Shown: in pieces, positions 46,826 through 61,081 of the stretch
Numbering within the stretch: position 1 is the first letter of the stretch
Layout of the letters: the number at the start of each line of letters is the position of its first letter
NCBI GenBank assembly: GCA_905182995.1
Contig: CAJJDP010000089.1
Coordinates: 248,001-312,000, forward strand
DNA from: Paramecium octaurelia
Taxonomy: Eukaryota; Ciliophora; Oligohymenophorea; Peniculida; Parameciidae
Reading direction: 5' to 3'
Length of the DNA: 64,000 nucleotides
Made by a program: the position numbers and the translations under genes
The notes under the pieces: generated by a model
Seen by the model: only the letters and a program-made list of their open reading frames with translations
Databases searched by the model: none
What the model was told of the DNA's origin: nothing

Positions 46826-48223
46826 TTATTATTAATTAATAATGGGTTCTATTGATATATAAATATCAGTGCTATTTCTATTAATAAAATTTTTGTAATT
46901 ATATATTAATAAAATATAATTTTAAATACTTATTAGATAATAAAATACAAGGTGATATAATCTATAACTTTCTAATATATCCTAATCAAAAATAATTTAT
47001 TAATTCTCTAAAAGGTAGATTTTGATAAAAATGTAAATTCTTCATTTATTAAGAGGACAAATATTATAATTGCATTGATACTTAGAATAGATTAAGCTCT
47101 ATTGGCTGCTTTTTATCGTGTTAGTATCTATAATAAAATTAAACGAAATAGTTTCATCCATTTTTTAATAAACTAGATGTTTTTCTTGAAAAGTTGTAAA
47201 TAAGAAAGCACTTTTAGAATCTAAAAGTCCTCATTTGTTTTTAAGACTTAAAGAGATATTCATAATAAAAATTAAATATTACATTAACAATTTATATTGA
47301 TTTTAATTATATTAAAATGTCTTCCAGTTTATGATTCATAGAATAGGGAAAAATTTGATAGATATATTTTTCTATTGAAAAGCAATTTTCTTATTTTAAT
47401 TGAACTATGAAGAGCTGAGTGACATAATCTTTATTACATGAATTTTTATTTTAACATTCTATTCTAATTATACTTAGTATTGTATAGAATAGGATTTTGC
47501 TTGATATTTGAAAGTGTATTAATCATTCTCTAACCTTTGGATTAATTTTCTGTTAATATATATTGCTATTTGCTTTTTTATAAGAATATTCATATTGATC
47601 CTTGATGAATCATAGTCTAATTCCTTCTCAAGCTAAACAAAGAAAATACTTGTATTTTAACGTTTATATGTGAATAACGCTATTTTCATAAACTTTATCA
47701 TAACTTCAATCCCTTTTAAAACCTCACTATTTATTACATTTGATTACAGTTTCCTTTCCATAAGTTTAGTTTTTACTCTAAAAAACATTATTTAACTTAC
47801 AGCTTCTAACAGTTTTTCAAAACTCTAGTATTTTCTCTTTAGATAAAGGAAGACTGACAAGCTAGTTGTATTTATTCACATTTAATGTGATAATATAGAT
47901 ATATTTGAGTAGGAAAACAAGTTAGGATAGCCTCTATATTATTAGAATTTTAGAATTTAAGTTTTCCTCATTATTCGTTGCTCACATAAGAATACATTTT
48001 AACTAGGAAAAACAATTATGTAATTTATTAAATCAATTATATACTTCCTTTTTATTTACCTATTAGATAAACACTATAAAAAATTTAATAATTGGTTTTG
48101 TGATATTATTCACTAATTAAAACAAATAAAGTTAAATAAAATTCATAAAATTTGATGTCAAATCTGAAATAATTAATTATTTCCTTCTCTAATTTAATTA
48201 AACAACTTATATTTTATTTATTT
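46826..48223. other. Long AT-rich intergenic region
   Basis: About 1.4 kb without a recognisable gene, unusually long for this genome. The ~85 bases before 48224 are partly conserved in relic B (42890-42970), so they probably contain the promoter of the giant NACHT-WD40 gene. Other parts may be decayed sequence I could not identify. Confidence 0.5.
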
Positions 48224-51200
48224 ATGCTTAAGTTGAAATACTGTAAATCGTCTTTAAGAGGAGGAGGATCTGCCTTCTCTTCTTCTAGTCATTCTGAGGG
48301 GATACCCTAAAACATTTAAATTGAGGCTTAATTACATTCAACACTTTTAAATGCTTTTTTAGTCAACTTAAATAAAAGACTAGAGCAAATTGAACATGTA
48401 AAAGAGATCATGAGCACAGAAGAAGGGAGAAGCGTGTTGAGTAGAAACATAACTTGGTTTTTGGAACTTGAATAATTATTTTGTTATTTCCAATTTTAGA
48501 TTGACCTGGTGAAAAGGCACAAATAAATTTTAGAAAAGACACTCTAACAATTATTAGAATTAGCATCAACAACAATCTAATGGGATAGATTGATCGCATT
48601 GAAAATAATGAAAATTTGCAACTCGTTCTCAAGATTAATATTTATTTATTACTCTAATTCAAATGAAAGAACTCAATAATAGCAGATAGATAGATGGACA
48701 TAGTTAGCTGTCAATATTACTAATTAAGTTAATCTGGAAGGCGAAGCATCTTTATTTTATAATGGGTTAATTTATGAGCTAACTATTATATAAGCCTGTT
48801 TAGAATATATACCAACCTAAGAGGAGGCACAGCAAAAAAATAGTTCTGCTATTGCTATTCTTAAAGAACTTTTTAACTCGGCTATTAGTTTAAAACCCTC
48901 CCCTGATTTAGCAAGTTCAATTTCAAAAGGGGCGTTGTTTTTATATTAACAATACCAAAAGAAGAAATCAATGGAATAATTCCAGAACTGCCTATTTTTA
49001 GAATAATTGAAATGGAACATCTTGATGAGTATTAAAGCTGGTGTATTGTTTAATGAAATAGAAGACAAAATTAAAGATAATTACAATAGTATTATTAAAT
49101 AAGGAAGTGATTGGGCCATTTAATATTCTTGGATTAAGATGGCTAGTGAACTGATGGCATGCAAACCACAAATTACTAAAATCAAGTTTTTAAGTATATA
49201 ATAAGGATCAAATTAAGTGATGACATGGGAATAAGCCTAATCAGAGAATTTGATTAATATCATCCATAAGGATTTTGAAATTGCTGAAATTATTGCAAAG
49301 AATTCAACATCAAATATTGGCATTAAATTATAAAGTATTTCTAGACAGTATTACAATCTCTAAGACTTTTTTATGAATGGAAATCAAGTCATACCTAAAT
49401 TCATTGGGTACTATTCCTTAGAATCTGGAAAAGATTAAATAAATTTAGATAATGAATCAAACCAAGATTATTTTAAAATGATATAAGCATTAAGACAAAT
49501 ACCTTTCGATAAAATTGCTAATAATTTCAATGAATTTTTAAATAAATTTTCAGCATATTTAGCTAGTTTTTATCAAATAGAAACTAAAGCAATGAATTTT
49601 TCAGATTTCCAATATCATTTAATATTAATTTAGGAACAATATCAATCTTTGCTCAATGAAGTTATTAAATTTTAGATTTCTAGGGATTATATAAATAATA
49701 TTATTGAAATAATCTCTCCACTTTTATTAAAGTCAGATGAACTTAATAAATAGCAGACAACTATATATAATAATTGCTTTTAGACATTTCTATATAATTA
49801 TTCTAAAATACAGAGTAAAAAATAATTTGACAAGAAAAAAGATGTTTATGATAAGCTTATAAATTGGCTCAAACAAATAAATTTAGTTTAAGAATAACAA
49901 ATTAATTACTAAAAACAATTTGGAAAGAAGTTGCCAGAAGAATGTTTTGTTTTATCTAAAATTTTAGAAAAGCCCTTTTAAACAAAGTTGAATTATTTGA
50001 TTTTAGCACTTTAATTTTGTTAACTATGGAATCAATAGGTTTCTCTACTCTCATCATTGTTTACAGCAGAACATATTATAATCAATAAATAAGTAATCAT
50101 TACAAAATAAACATAAGAAGAAGAATTGAAATGTGTATCTGATAATCTAATTGAAGAATTTATTAATAGGTAGAATATTAATTTCGAATATCTCCATTCT
50201 ATTTATTCAATTCTTTAAATGTAATATGAATTATTTTAAGAATTAAAAGCATTACTGTTTGATAATTTTTCTCTAGAAGAATTTGAAAAAATTTAAAAGA
50301 AATAAAAAATTGAATTCTTAGTTGATGTAAAATTTGATTTCAATCTGTATTTTCAGTATTAAGTCAATTAGCATCAGCAATTGATTCAATTACTTGATAA
50401 TGAAAATGAGATCTTAACTAATTAAATGAAGGAATATCAAATTAGAAAACTAAATTAAATTTTTAACTATTTTTGCTTTATATTTAACTTTTCTCTTATT
50501 TCAATAAACTAAATATTTAACTTTAATTTAGATTCCATAAAGAAAATGGAACTTTTAGTAGAATTCGTTAGCAGAAAAGACAATAAGATATTATACAATT
50601 TTAAATCTAATTAAATAAAGCTTTAAACTCAAGTTGATCTATTGATAACATCCAAAGATAAGATAGAATTATTGGGCAATATTGAATATGTAGAAAAAGT
50701 AAAGGAATTTGAAATTTCTGTCTAAGCCATTTAATAAGAATTATTAATAATAAACAATAGTGACTGCAGAACTTAATTAGTTAATGAATTAAATAAATTT
50801 AATGAGTTCTTAGTACACGCTAGAACAAGATAAAAAAGTTAATTGGATTCAACCATTGATGCTCTAAAAACGTGTACTTTAGATTTCATTGACAAAATTG
50901 AAAATTTGTTTAAAAATTTGAAATTATCTTGGAAACAAGAATTGATTACTGAAATGAGTGAGAGCATAGATGAAAGAAAGCCAAATTAAGCTAAATTGTT
51001 AGAGTTCATCAATAATTTCAAAAGTTAAGTTTTGTAGGTGTAATAATCAATTGAATTTTCTGAAGTCGATACATTGCAAAATTTAGTAGATTTAATGAGA
51101 TTTACAATCTAAAATGATACAATACATAATTAATGCGAAGATAAAATCTCTAAATTATTATAAAAATTTTAACTCTTCATATCTAATATAAAGAGCCTTA

Positions 51201-54200
51201 ATTATGAGGCATTCTGTAAAAGTTATTCAGAGTAATTATACTGTATTATTTAAAACCCCAAAGAATTAGATCGATTTCTGAAAGATGAATTGAATTTCAT
51301 ATTTTCACCTGTTTAGAATTAAGTTCAAACTAATCTAAAATAATGTAAATAAAGTATAACAGCATCTATACTTGAATTTATTCAAGGTAATTCTTGGAGA
51401 GTAAAAGAAGGATTTATATTTTAATGTATCTAATTAGAAAATCAATTATAAGAATAAAATAAATAATTGATACAAAAAATGTTAATTCTAATTGCGGCCA
51501 AGGAGACTAATTTGAAAATATTAGTAACACTCAAAAACAAATAAATAGTATAACAAATGTATTAAGGATTCTCTAAGAATTGGCCTGAAGTACAAAGTGA
51601 GATTTAATCAGATCTAGCTAGTTAAATAAGTAGATTAGAATAACTTTAATTTAATATTTAAAGTGCTGAAACTGATAGAAAGAGAGAGCAACTACTTAAG
51701 GAACACAAAAAATTGGAAGAACAAGTTGAATAATAAATATTAAATGTGAATCAAATTGGTGATGCTTTAGGTATCACTATCAATTTCTTAAGAGAAATTA
51801 AATAAGATCTAAATAAAATTCAATAGAAATTAGATCAAATGCTTAATAAGATAGATGAAGTAGTTCAAGATATTAAATAATTGATTGGAAAGACACCTAA
51901 ATAATTATTAGAAATAAGAATGTAATTTGTTTTATAATAAAAAATTGCAAATGATTTCAATAATGTTTATGTAAACTTAAGAACTAAGGAATTGAAAGAG
52001 AATTTTAAAGATGAAGATGACGAAACTACTCTTTTTAATGATGTTTCTTAGAATAAAGGTGAAATTGATGAATTTTTATAATAACCAAAAGATTCTATGC
52101 TGATTCATGGACCAGCAGGTTCAGGTAAAAGTGTCGCAGCTAAAAAAATAGAAGAATATATCTGGCTATAATATTAATAGTTGAATTTAGATGAATGGTC
52201 AAAAGATTCAGAACAGATACCAGTTGTTCCTATATTCATTCAATTAGCAAGTTTAAAAGATCCTTATTTTAAAGCCATTGAGGAATCCTTAGCTTCACCC
52301 AATTATAATTTTGATTGGAGATAAATACAAGCTTTCTAAACTTAAGTTGAAGAAGGTAAAGTTGCAATTGTTTTCATTCTTGATAGTTTTGATGAATTGA
52401 GTAATAATTAAATAAATCTAATTTAAAATAATAAATTGAAGAATTGGAAGTAATAGTTATTAAACTTAAGCGATTTAACTTAGGGTTAATAAAGAATATA
52501 TAGTCTAAATTATCCCAAAGTAATTACTACAACTAGATCAGAAGTGTTTGAGTTAAATAGTACAAATTATAGATAATGGTTTAGTACTGATTCAATATTG
52601 GATTTTACAAAGTACAAAGAATTAAGAATTCTCAGTTTTGATGATAATTAAAAGTAAGACTACTTAAAATAATATTCATATACTTAAATAAAAAAGACTT
52701 TGCTTGATTATTTTGAAAAGTACTCCATTGTTTAAAAAAGAGGAAGAAACCTTATAAATGAAGTAGAAAAAATATGGAATCATGCAGTTGAAAAGTTGGA
52801 ACGAATTAATCATTATCAATAATAAAATGACTTATATTTAAGCGATAAACAAATCAATATGATAACCACAATTTTGAAAAGTGAGTTTAAGTTGTCAAAT
52901 AAATAAGATTAATTTGCGATTTTAGAAAGGTAATTAAAACATATTTAAACACCTTCATTCTATAATAATAATATCATTGATTTCAATTTGGAGTAGCTTC
53001 TCAAAACACCGTTTATGATGAAAATAGTTATTGAAGTGTTACCGTAAATCAACTCTTAGAAATAACAGCTCCAGTAAAATTATTTTATTTCTAATTATAC
53101 AATTGGAATGTATGAAAAATACGTTAAGAAGAAAGATATCAAGGATATTCTATAGTTTTTAGGGAGAATTTCTTAAGAATAATATAAGGAAGATTAAGCA
53201 GATGAATTAAATAACCAATCATAAATATTAGAATAGCCAGAGAACTTAGAGATTGATGAAGAAACTAACCCACCTTCGCAATACTATATGGATGAGAGAA
53301 ATTAATAATTGAAAAAAGAATCACAAAAATCTCAGGGTTATTATTAGTAATCTACCTAATATTCCTAACAATAACAACATTCAACTTTAAATTAAAGGTC
53401 ATCATCAAATTAGTAAAAAATAACTAAAGATTATAGCGAATTTGGTTATCCTTAACCAATAGATATTTAAAATTCAAGAAATCCTTATGCAAATCCTGGG
53501 AATTACTAAGAATAGCAGAAAAAAGCTGCGCCATCAATAAATACACCTTAAAGGGTATATACTACATAATAAAATAATCAATATAATCCTACTTAATACA
53601 ACTATGAATAAGCGAAATAATAAATGCCTTAAAGGATTGAAGAAAACAATGATAGATACAGATAATCTAATTATTATGATTAAATGAAGTAGCCTATGCC
53701 TTTAAATATTAATTCCCAAGAAAGAGTAGTAGGTCCATATTAAGTTTCAAGATCATCTGCTGCTAATTATCAAAGTAAACCTGAAAATAATAGTTTTCAA
53801 GACAGAGAAGAAATAAACTATTAAGGATACGAATCGCCTAATTTTTATTAAGATTAGGTTAAATAAGCAAAAAGGGTTTCATAATAAAAAAGTTAAGCTT
53901 ATCCTCCAAATTTCAGAACATCATCGGCGGATTAACCTCAGATTGTGTATGAAGGATATTAAAGTTCAGAATATTTAAAGATATCAAAAGAACTAAAATA
54001 CAAGTTTAATTTATAAATAAAGATTAAGTAGAATTTAAGAGAATAAGGAAAATAAATATTTTAAAAGCATTCATATTTCTCTCAGCAAGATTATGATTAA
54101 TTTGGAGAAGATAAATAGATTTTGTTAAGATGTTATAAATCTTTCAGATTAACATAGTATGATTTTTATGATTAATTCTTGGAGAATTACATTTAGAATT

Positions 54201-57200
54201 AAATGCAAAAGTTGTAAAATCTTCAGCAATTAAAGTTCAATAATAATTTTGTAAATGAAGTTAATGATTATTCAAGATTATTAGTGTTATATTTAATGCA
54301 ATATTAATTAACTGCAATGGAAACCTCAAAAACATCTAATATGTCAGGAGTATTCAGAGACTCAAAAGTCAAACACCATTCTGCTGATCCAAGATTTTAG
54401 GAATTATTTAATTAGAATTCTGAAGAGACAACCTTAATAAAAAAATGCCTTCCTTTGAAACAAACAGGATCTATTTTGAGTTTTGAACATAAATCGATTT
54501 AAGAATTTATTTATGCAAAATTCATCATTACTAGTCTTATAAGGATCAGTGAAATAATTAATATCCTCAAATAAATAAAAGTAGATGTTTTCTTGATAAA
54601 TAAGAGTAAAAAGTTGAAAAAAATAGAATTTATTTCAATTTGTATTAATTTATTTTTAAATTAAAGATTGGATACATTAGAAAATCAGGATTAAGCAAGA
54701 GAGATATTTTTGTAATACTATTTATCAACCTTTTAAGTTTAATAATAGGTTAATTTCGATTGTTTTAATTATATTTTGGATTTATTATCTTTAATAGATT
54801 TTTCTCCATTAAATTATGTAATTATGGCAAATTAATTTTATATGGGAACAATAAGATTTATAGTGGAATATATATAAAACAATCAGGATTTAAAGTCAGT
54901 CTTACATATTTTAATATTAATCTCAGGAATATCCTAAAAATTCGTGAATATTAGCTCAAATTCCTTTTAATTACTATCTTACATGTAGGAATTATTCTAT
55001 GAAAAGAATTTTTCTGGAATTTTTATAAAAGACATAAAATTATTAGGATTAAAGTGTATAGGATGTGATTTTAGTTGGTCAACATTTGAGAATGTAACTT
55101 TGATGGGGACAAATTTAAATTATTGTAAAATTGCAGAAGTTAAGTGGAAAGACATAATCTCATAGGATTTGCCAACTTTATCATTTAATATTGGTCCTAT
55201 TTTGAAAGCATCATTTTCCTTTGATGGTAACTACATAGCATCTCTAGGACTTAACAAATAGTTAGTTGTATATTAGATAGGCGCTGAATAGATAGTACGA
55301 GATATAGAACTTCCAAAAGATGTATTTGATTTTTGTTGGTCCAACACAAAATAAATGCTTGTTTATTTCTCTGAAGAAACTTTAAACATCATTAGCTTTT
55401 ATGAGGACTTGAAAAATCGGGCAAATTATGGTTAAAGAAATTAAAATGAATAAAGAGGTTAGCCTATAAAATCTAAATATAAAATAGGAGACACTGTTAA
55501 TTTGGTAAAATTTTCAAATTAAGACAGTTATCTATCAGTAGGATGTTAAAAAGGGAAAATAATTATTTATAAATATGCTAATTCGCAATATACATAATTT
55601 AGAGAAATAATTGGAAAGAGTAGAATAACAGCATTTGACTTTTCTCCAGATGAAGATAGCCTTATAGCTTGCGATCAAACTTCAATATTTTTATATAAAA
55701 TATCAGAAGAGTAAACTAAATCCATTAGAACCTTATCATAAAACCAATAAGTAACAAGTATTGTTTTCAATCCTGATGGGTAACTGTGTGCATATGCGAC
55801 AACAAATGAATTGATTATAATTTTTAGTTTGGTAAAATAAAAGGATTAAGCGAAATTAATTGGTCATTAAAAAGCTGTTAGATGTATATGCTTTTCTAGT
55901 GAAGGTAATATATTGGTAAGTGGAGGAGATGATAAAAGTGTTAGGATTTGGGATTATATGAAAGGAATCTAAATTGGAGAGAATTTGCATAGTCATTCGG
56001 ATGGTATTAATAGCATTGAGTTTTCAAAACCAGATGGAATGATTATTTTGTCTGCAGGAAAGGATGGACTTATTAAATAGTGGCATCACTCTGACAATTA
56101 TCGTGTTAGTGAATATCTGCCTGGGCATGACGGCAGCATTTTATTTATGGTTTTATCTACTGATTCCAAAAGAATAATTACTAAAGGTAAAGATAAGAAA
56201 ATAATATAATGGAATATTAAAACAGCATCTATGGTTAATCAAATAATAACTTTATAGAGTTGTTAAGAATGTTCAATTAATAAATTATGTTCTGCTTGTT
56301 AATTAAGTCCTATATTAAGTGTTAATGATGATCAATATATTATCACTGGTGGATTTGGTCACTCAATTTCAATTTATGATACATACAATTGTAAATAAAC
56401 ATTTCATACACTATCATGTCTAAAACCTAAAGGAGAAGTGACACTTTTAGCCTATTCTCATTAAAATCATTTTATATGTTCAGGAACTTAGAATGGCGAA
56501 ATTAAAATATGGGACAGTCTTAATGGAAGATAATATGGTTAAAAGATCACACTAAATTATTAAATATTGGCTTTATTCTTTGATCTAGACTAAAATTTAG
56601 TTGTTTTAAATTAAACTGGCAAATACACGAGCATTAAACTTGGTTCAGGAGATATAAAAACTTAATCGTTCTAACATGAATTAATTGATGAAGCATCTGA
56701 AATGAAACAGATAAATTAATTAATTTTTGATGAGATTTCTGATTTATAAATTGACGTACTCCCATAGAATTCATCATAAAGATCAAATAATAAAGTCTCA
56801 TGCTTAGCATTCACATCAGATTATTCTCATTTGGCAATCGCAACCAAATCTTCAAATGTCTACATTTTAGAGATTAAAGATTTGTCAAAGATACTGAACA
56901 CATATTCTTATTAGGGTGTAATTACTTCAATGCATTTTAATAAAAATGGTTTAGTTTTAATCTTATCCTTTGAAGATCTTTCCATAAAGGTTTGGGATAT
57001 ATAAAAAAGTACGCATGGAAGTAAAAATGATTGTCACTAAGCTCCAATCAATTGTTTAGGAGCATCTTCGGATAATAAATTTATAGTTTCAACATCCTAA
57101 GATAAATTTATTAAGATTTGGAAATTGTAAAACTTAAGCGATGATGGAATCATTTCTGAAGACATTAATCGTTTAAAAAAGAAAATACAAAATCGAAAGT

Positions 57201-57820
57201 CGTATCTCAAAGAATCTTTTGAAAAATTCAATTTTAGCTCAATAAATCAAATAAGTTAAGAGATTGTAAGACATACAGATAATGTTGCTAGGATGAATTA
57301 GGAATGGGAGCATTAGTTGAGCATTTTTGACAAAGTAGAATAGATGTATCATCATCTATCTGAATTGCGAAGAGTTGATATGAGTGCTACATTATGGGAA
57401 TAAAAAACGTTAAAGGATGAAATTACAAAGGAAGGAGAAGAAATTGAATAATAGCTATAAAGGAGCGATTAAATGAATGAAGTGTTCAGTTAATATATGA
57501 TCGATATGACTACTCAATGTTTTAATGTATCACAAGTACTTTAAGAAAGATTACTACTGAAATAATAGCAACTTAAAGAATTTAAAGAAGCATTGATAAA
57601 GGAGAAGGAAGAAAGATATAAAGAAAAATAACATGTTTCAGAAGTTAAAGTCAACTCCTAAAATTAAATAACTTTCTCTGAAATATTATGTATTAGTAAG
57701 ACTCCTTAAAATTAAAAGTTTATTGGAACAGTTTTCGAAAAATCCAACATCAGAAATAAGACTAACCATGATTTATTTAAGCTTTGGTAATAAACGCAAG
57801 AGAAGAAAAATCATTATTGA
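48224..57820 (+). CDS. Giant STAND (NACHT-like) NTPase with WD40 repeats
   Basis: A single open frame of ~3,198 codons without a visible intron. Frame was checked at the start, at the Walker A motif, in the WD region and at the stop. Layout: a ~1,280-residue helical N-terminus with no named domain; a NACHT-like NTPase with Walker A GPAGSGKS (~1296-1303) and Walker B VAIVFILDSFDELS (~1380-1393); helical extension; Gln/Tyr/Pro-rich disordered insert (~1680-1930); helical region; a short pentapeptide-like stretch (GCDFSWSTFENVTLMGTNL, ~2278); ten or more WD40 repeats (~2320-2985; e.g. DDKSVRIWDY, QDKFIKIWKL); C-terminal coiled coil. STAND NTPases oligomerise on ligand binding, as in NLR immune or cell-death switches; WD40 repeats would be the sensor. 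Role here unknown. Two inverted relics lie upstream. Confidence 0.85.
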
Positions 57821-58124
57821 ATATCGTTTAATTTAAATATCAATATTATTATTAAACTATTATATCTAATCTCCCATCTGTTATTTGATTTTATTGTATA
57901 TTCTCAATTTTATAATTTTATTTAATTTAGCATAAAATTAATAAAATGAAGTATTTATTACATAAAATATTTTATATAAAAAATATTAACTAATAATATT
58001 CATTTTGCTTTTCTAAGATATTGGATGAACCAATTTAGGTTTTATTGCAGACTCGAAATATATTATAAGAACTTTATTTTTAAAGCATAGTTTCTCAAAA
58101 AATGCATAATTTAAATTAATTGAA
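57821..58124. other. Spacer between NACHT-WD40 and MFS genes
   Basis: 304 AT-rich bases separating two plus-strand genes that keep this order in two decayed copies elsewhere in the window. A minus-strand short ORF here and beyond (58013-58195) is only a shadow of the MFS start. Confidence 0.55.
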
Positions 58125-59513
58125 ATGAAATAAACACATATTTTCTTTATATTGATATCATGCAATGTAGTTTGTAATCTTGCTATGTCAATCATTGCAC
58201 CGTTTTACCCATAATTTGCTAAATCTAAAGACCTTTCTGAAGATATCATAGGCATTGTATTTGCAGCTCATCCTTTGGGGCAGTTTATTTCTTCCTTGAT
58301 TTTAGGAAAAGTAATAACCCATGTAAAAAATATGCTAATCATAGGATAATAGATAAAAAATAATGGTTATTGGCATATCTTTATAAGGTGTAGGCTTGTT
58401 CTTATTTGGTTTGTTATACTATTTTGATCCTTATTGGGTAATTCTAATAGGAAGTTTTACTGCTAGATTGATTGGCGGAATTGTATTTATATCATGAAAT
58501 ATACAATAGGGTGCATCTATGTTTATGACACCGTTTTATGCATTTATTCCTTAATTATTTCCAAAATCAATTGAAGAAAAAATAGCAATAGCAGAAGTCT
58601 CAACATCTATTGGATTCTTAGGAGGTCCTATATTGGGTTCAGCCTTATATCAATTGGGTGGGTTTGTTTTACCTTTTTTTTTCTTCGGTGGGTGTTCATT
58701 TGGGTTAGCAATAATTCTGATCATTTTTTCGAAAAGTTTGGATGTGCCTGAAGTAGATCTTAGTCAATCAATCATATTACATTCATCTATATAAAACCAA
58801 GAATCAATTATAGATGCTGATTTTAGTATATCATATCTCTCATTACTTTTCAATTACCCAGTTGTAATATCATTTATCACAAATACGTTAACACTATCGC
58901 TATGGACATTCTATAATCCCACAATAGCTATTTATTTTTTGGAAGAATATGGCATTAAAGAAGAATTATCAGGATATTGGATATCAATAAATGCAGCAAC
59001 ATTTGGATTTTCTACTCTCTTCATTTCTAGGATAAAATCTCATCAAAAATTTTATATGTATTTTGGTTTGGTAATCAGTGGATTATTGCAATTTTATATG
59101 GGTCCTGACTATAAATTCACCAATTTAAATCCAAAATTTGTGTATACAATAGTAGCATGGTCATTGGCTGGATTTACTGGAGGATTTCCTTATGTTCTTA
59201 CATTGCCTTAAGTAAACTAAATTCTTAAAAAAGACTATTCTAAATATCCTACATAATGTGCAAATATAGCATCTGCAGTGTATTTAAATAAATATATGAT
59301 AGTTTTAATGCCAGTTTAGCAGGAGGAGAATTGTTTGGTCCAATTATGGGAGGCTATCTTACAAAGTGGTATGGATTTCAAAGATCGGCATCATTATTAG
59401 GATTTGCAGTTCTGATATGTTGTGCTTGTTATGTACCGTATTTATTTTTCTTGGATGAGAAGCTTGCCAGAACAAAAGCAAATCAATAAAAAAAAGTTGG
59501 TTTAAAAGAATGA
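58125..59513 (+). CDS. Major facilitator superfamily transporter
   Basis: 438 residues, four exons; introns 58323-58344, 58483-58509 and 59280-59302 (22, 27 and 23 nt). About 11-12 hydrophobic segments are present. After helix 2 comes LGKVITHDNRQKIMVIG, which fits the MFS loop 2-3 pattern (G...D..GRK), and the second half has a similar IMGG region near GGELFGPIMGG. The start at 58125 includes the first membrane helix (HIFFILISCNVVCNLAM); the more obvious ATG at 58165 would lose it. Closest in feel to the drug/amine antiporter or SV2/monocarboxylate-like branch, but the substrate cannot be read. Relics of this gene lie at 34757-35565 and 41297-42030. Confidence 0.88.
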
Positions 59514-59947
59514 AAATATAATTTGTTTTAGATATTTAAAAAACAATTTAAACTATTCACAAAATTAATTATTAATGATTATGAAACAACTTATTTAAGT
59601 ACATCATTCATCTAATACTTTTTCAGTATAAATAAAGCAAGATTTTCCTGATACTAATAGAAACTGAAGTTATTTCTTAATGATGGATCTTAAGAATCTA
59701 TAAGATGAGTAATCTAAATAATCTCATAAACATCATCTCCTTCGACTCCAACATATATCAAAAAGAGTAACTTTTATCCTATTAGTAATCCTAAATAATC
59801 AAGATCTTACTTAATTTTGTTAAAAAGTATAATTATATTATTTATTTAAAATAATTTGTTCATTTATATGATTTTATAATTATTGATTAAGAAGAAAATT
59901 ACATAATGTGTAGTTTCATTTTGGAGGTTATCTGATGTGGATGTCTT
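59514..59947. other. Spacer between convergent genes, no convincing gene
   Basis: About 430 bases between the MFS stop and the GST stop. A plus-strand stretch starting with ATG at about 59682 stays open for ~59 codons but has no protein-like pattern or homologue I recognise. Treated as noncoding. Confidence 0.5.
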
Positions 59948-60709
59948 TCAAACTTTTAAAAAAGCAAGGATTTGATCTGTATAGGTAACTGTTGACTTTT
60001 TCGACACCTTCAACTATAAGTAATTCATAATCTGGCACCTTTCCTGCTTTGGAACATGGAAGTTACAGAATAGTCTCTCCATATTTATTAAACTACTATA
60101 TATTTGAATTGAAACTTTTGTAAAATTCTTTGTTAGTTCACATTGCTAAATTATAGGCTTAAAGGCATTTAGGTTCACAAAAATGGGAATGAAGCAAAAA
60201 TCAACAAGTGATATTTAATCTCCATTCATATATTTTTTGTCCTCCAACCATTTTTCTATTTGCTCTATATTTTTTTTTACTAATTCCTTGTATTTAAAGA
60301 ATTTCTTTTAATATATAAAATAAGTACCTCTTCATCATAGCTAAAAACAAAGATAGACATATTTTTCATTAGTTCACTTGCATATTCGAATTTACCTCTA
60401 TCTAAGGCTTTTTATATCGGATCAGATGACATAATCTAAGGAGGTGTTATTTCATCGATATACTCCATTATTGCGTCGGATTCAAATAAAACAACTAAGT
60501 TACATGATAATTTATTATATACTGTCATCTCCGATCATTAATATTGGTACTCTAGATAAAGGACTAATTTTTAGAAACCATTCAGGTTTGCAATGCATTT
60601 CAATAAATTTTATTTCGAATTTAATGTTTTTGTGACACATCAAAGCAAGCACTCTCATGCTATAGGGACATAATTTAAAGGTAACTAGTGTGTGTTTAAG
60701 TTTTTACAT
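59948..60709 (-). CDS. Glutathione S-transferase-like protein with CPYS active site
   Basis: 236 residues, three exons (introns 60495-60522 and 60305-60327; 28 and 23 nt). The N-terminal thioredoxin-like half has LVTFKLCPYSMRVLALM, with a Cys at the catalytic position as in omega/glutaredoxin-like GSTs. It also has a cis-Pro context (SRVPIL) and the glutathione-binding FESDAIMEYID motif. The helical C-terminal half contains LVDFCFIPIF, the typical N-capping/hydrophobic helix. Expected activity is glutathione-dependent reduction or conjugation in the cytosol. The start MQKLK places the first beta strand a few residues in, as usual for the fold. Confidence 0.87.
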
Positions 60710-61081
60710 CAAATCTTAAATTAATTTAAGAATAAATTTAATTACGCTGAAAGAATTTCTGAATTCTTTACTTTAATACAAAACATCATTTTTTAAGGAG
60801 AAAGATTCTTACTTAGAGGACTATTTGGCATATTCCTTTTTGTAAAATCTTCACGACTTGTCATCATAATTTATATGAATGCCCCTCAACAAGTCATTGA
60901 TATCTTGTTGCAATTTCTAAAATTCTTGAATTATAATCCTACGATTTTGGTTCTGAATAAAATTTTAATGGGAATTAGTTTATTAATTATCCTTTTCATT
61001 TGGATATTTTGTCTGATAACACTTAGGAGATGGATAAAAATTATAATTATAAAAAGTTTAATATATAAAAAATAACTAAAT
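60710..61081. other. Divergent intergenic region, no confident gene
   Basis: Between the GST start (minus) and the coiled-coil gene (plus). An in-frame hydrophobic upstream extension of the next gene begins at ATG 60875. A 51-codon minus-strand ORF begins near 60874. Neither looks coding; both could be 5' leader sequence. Confidence 0.5.

Noticed and set aside
60875-61075. Hydrophobic small protein or upstream extension of the coiled-coil gene
   Set aside because: In frame with the downstream gene but AT-rich and unlike it; ATG at 61082 gives a normal basic start.
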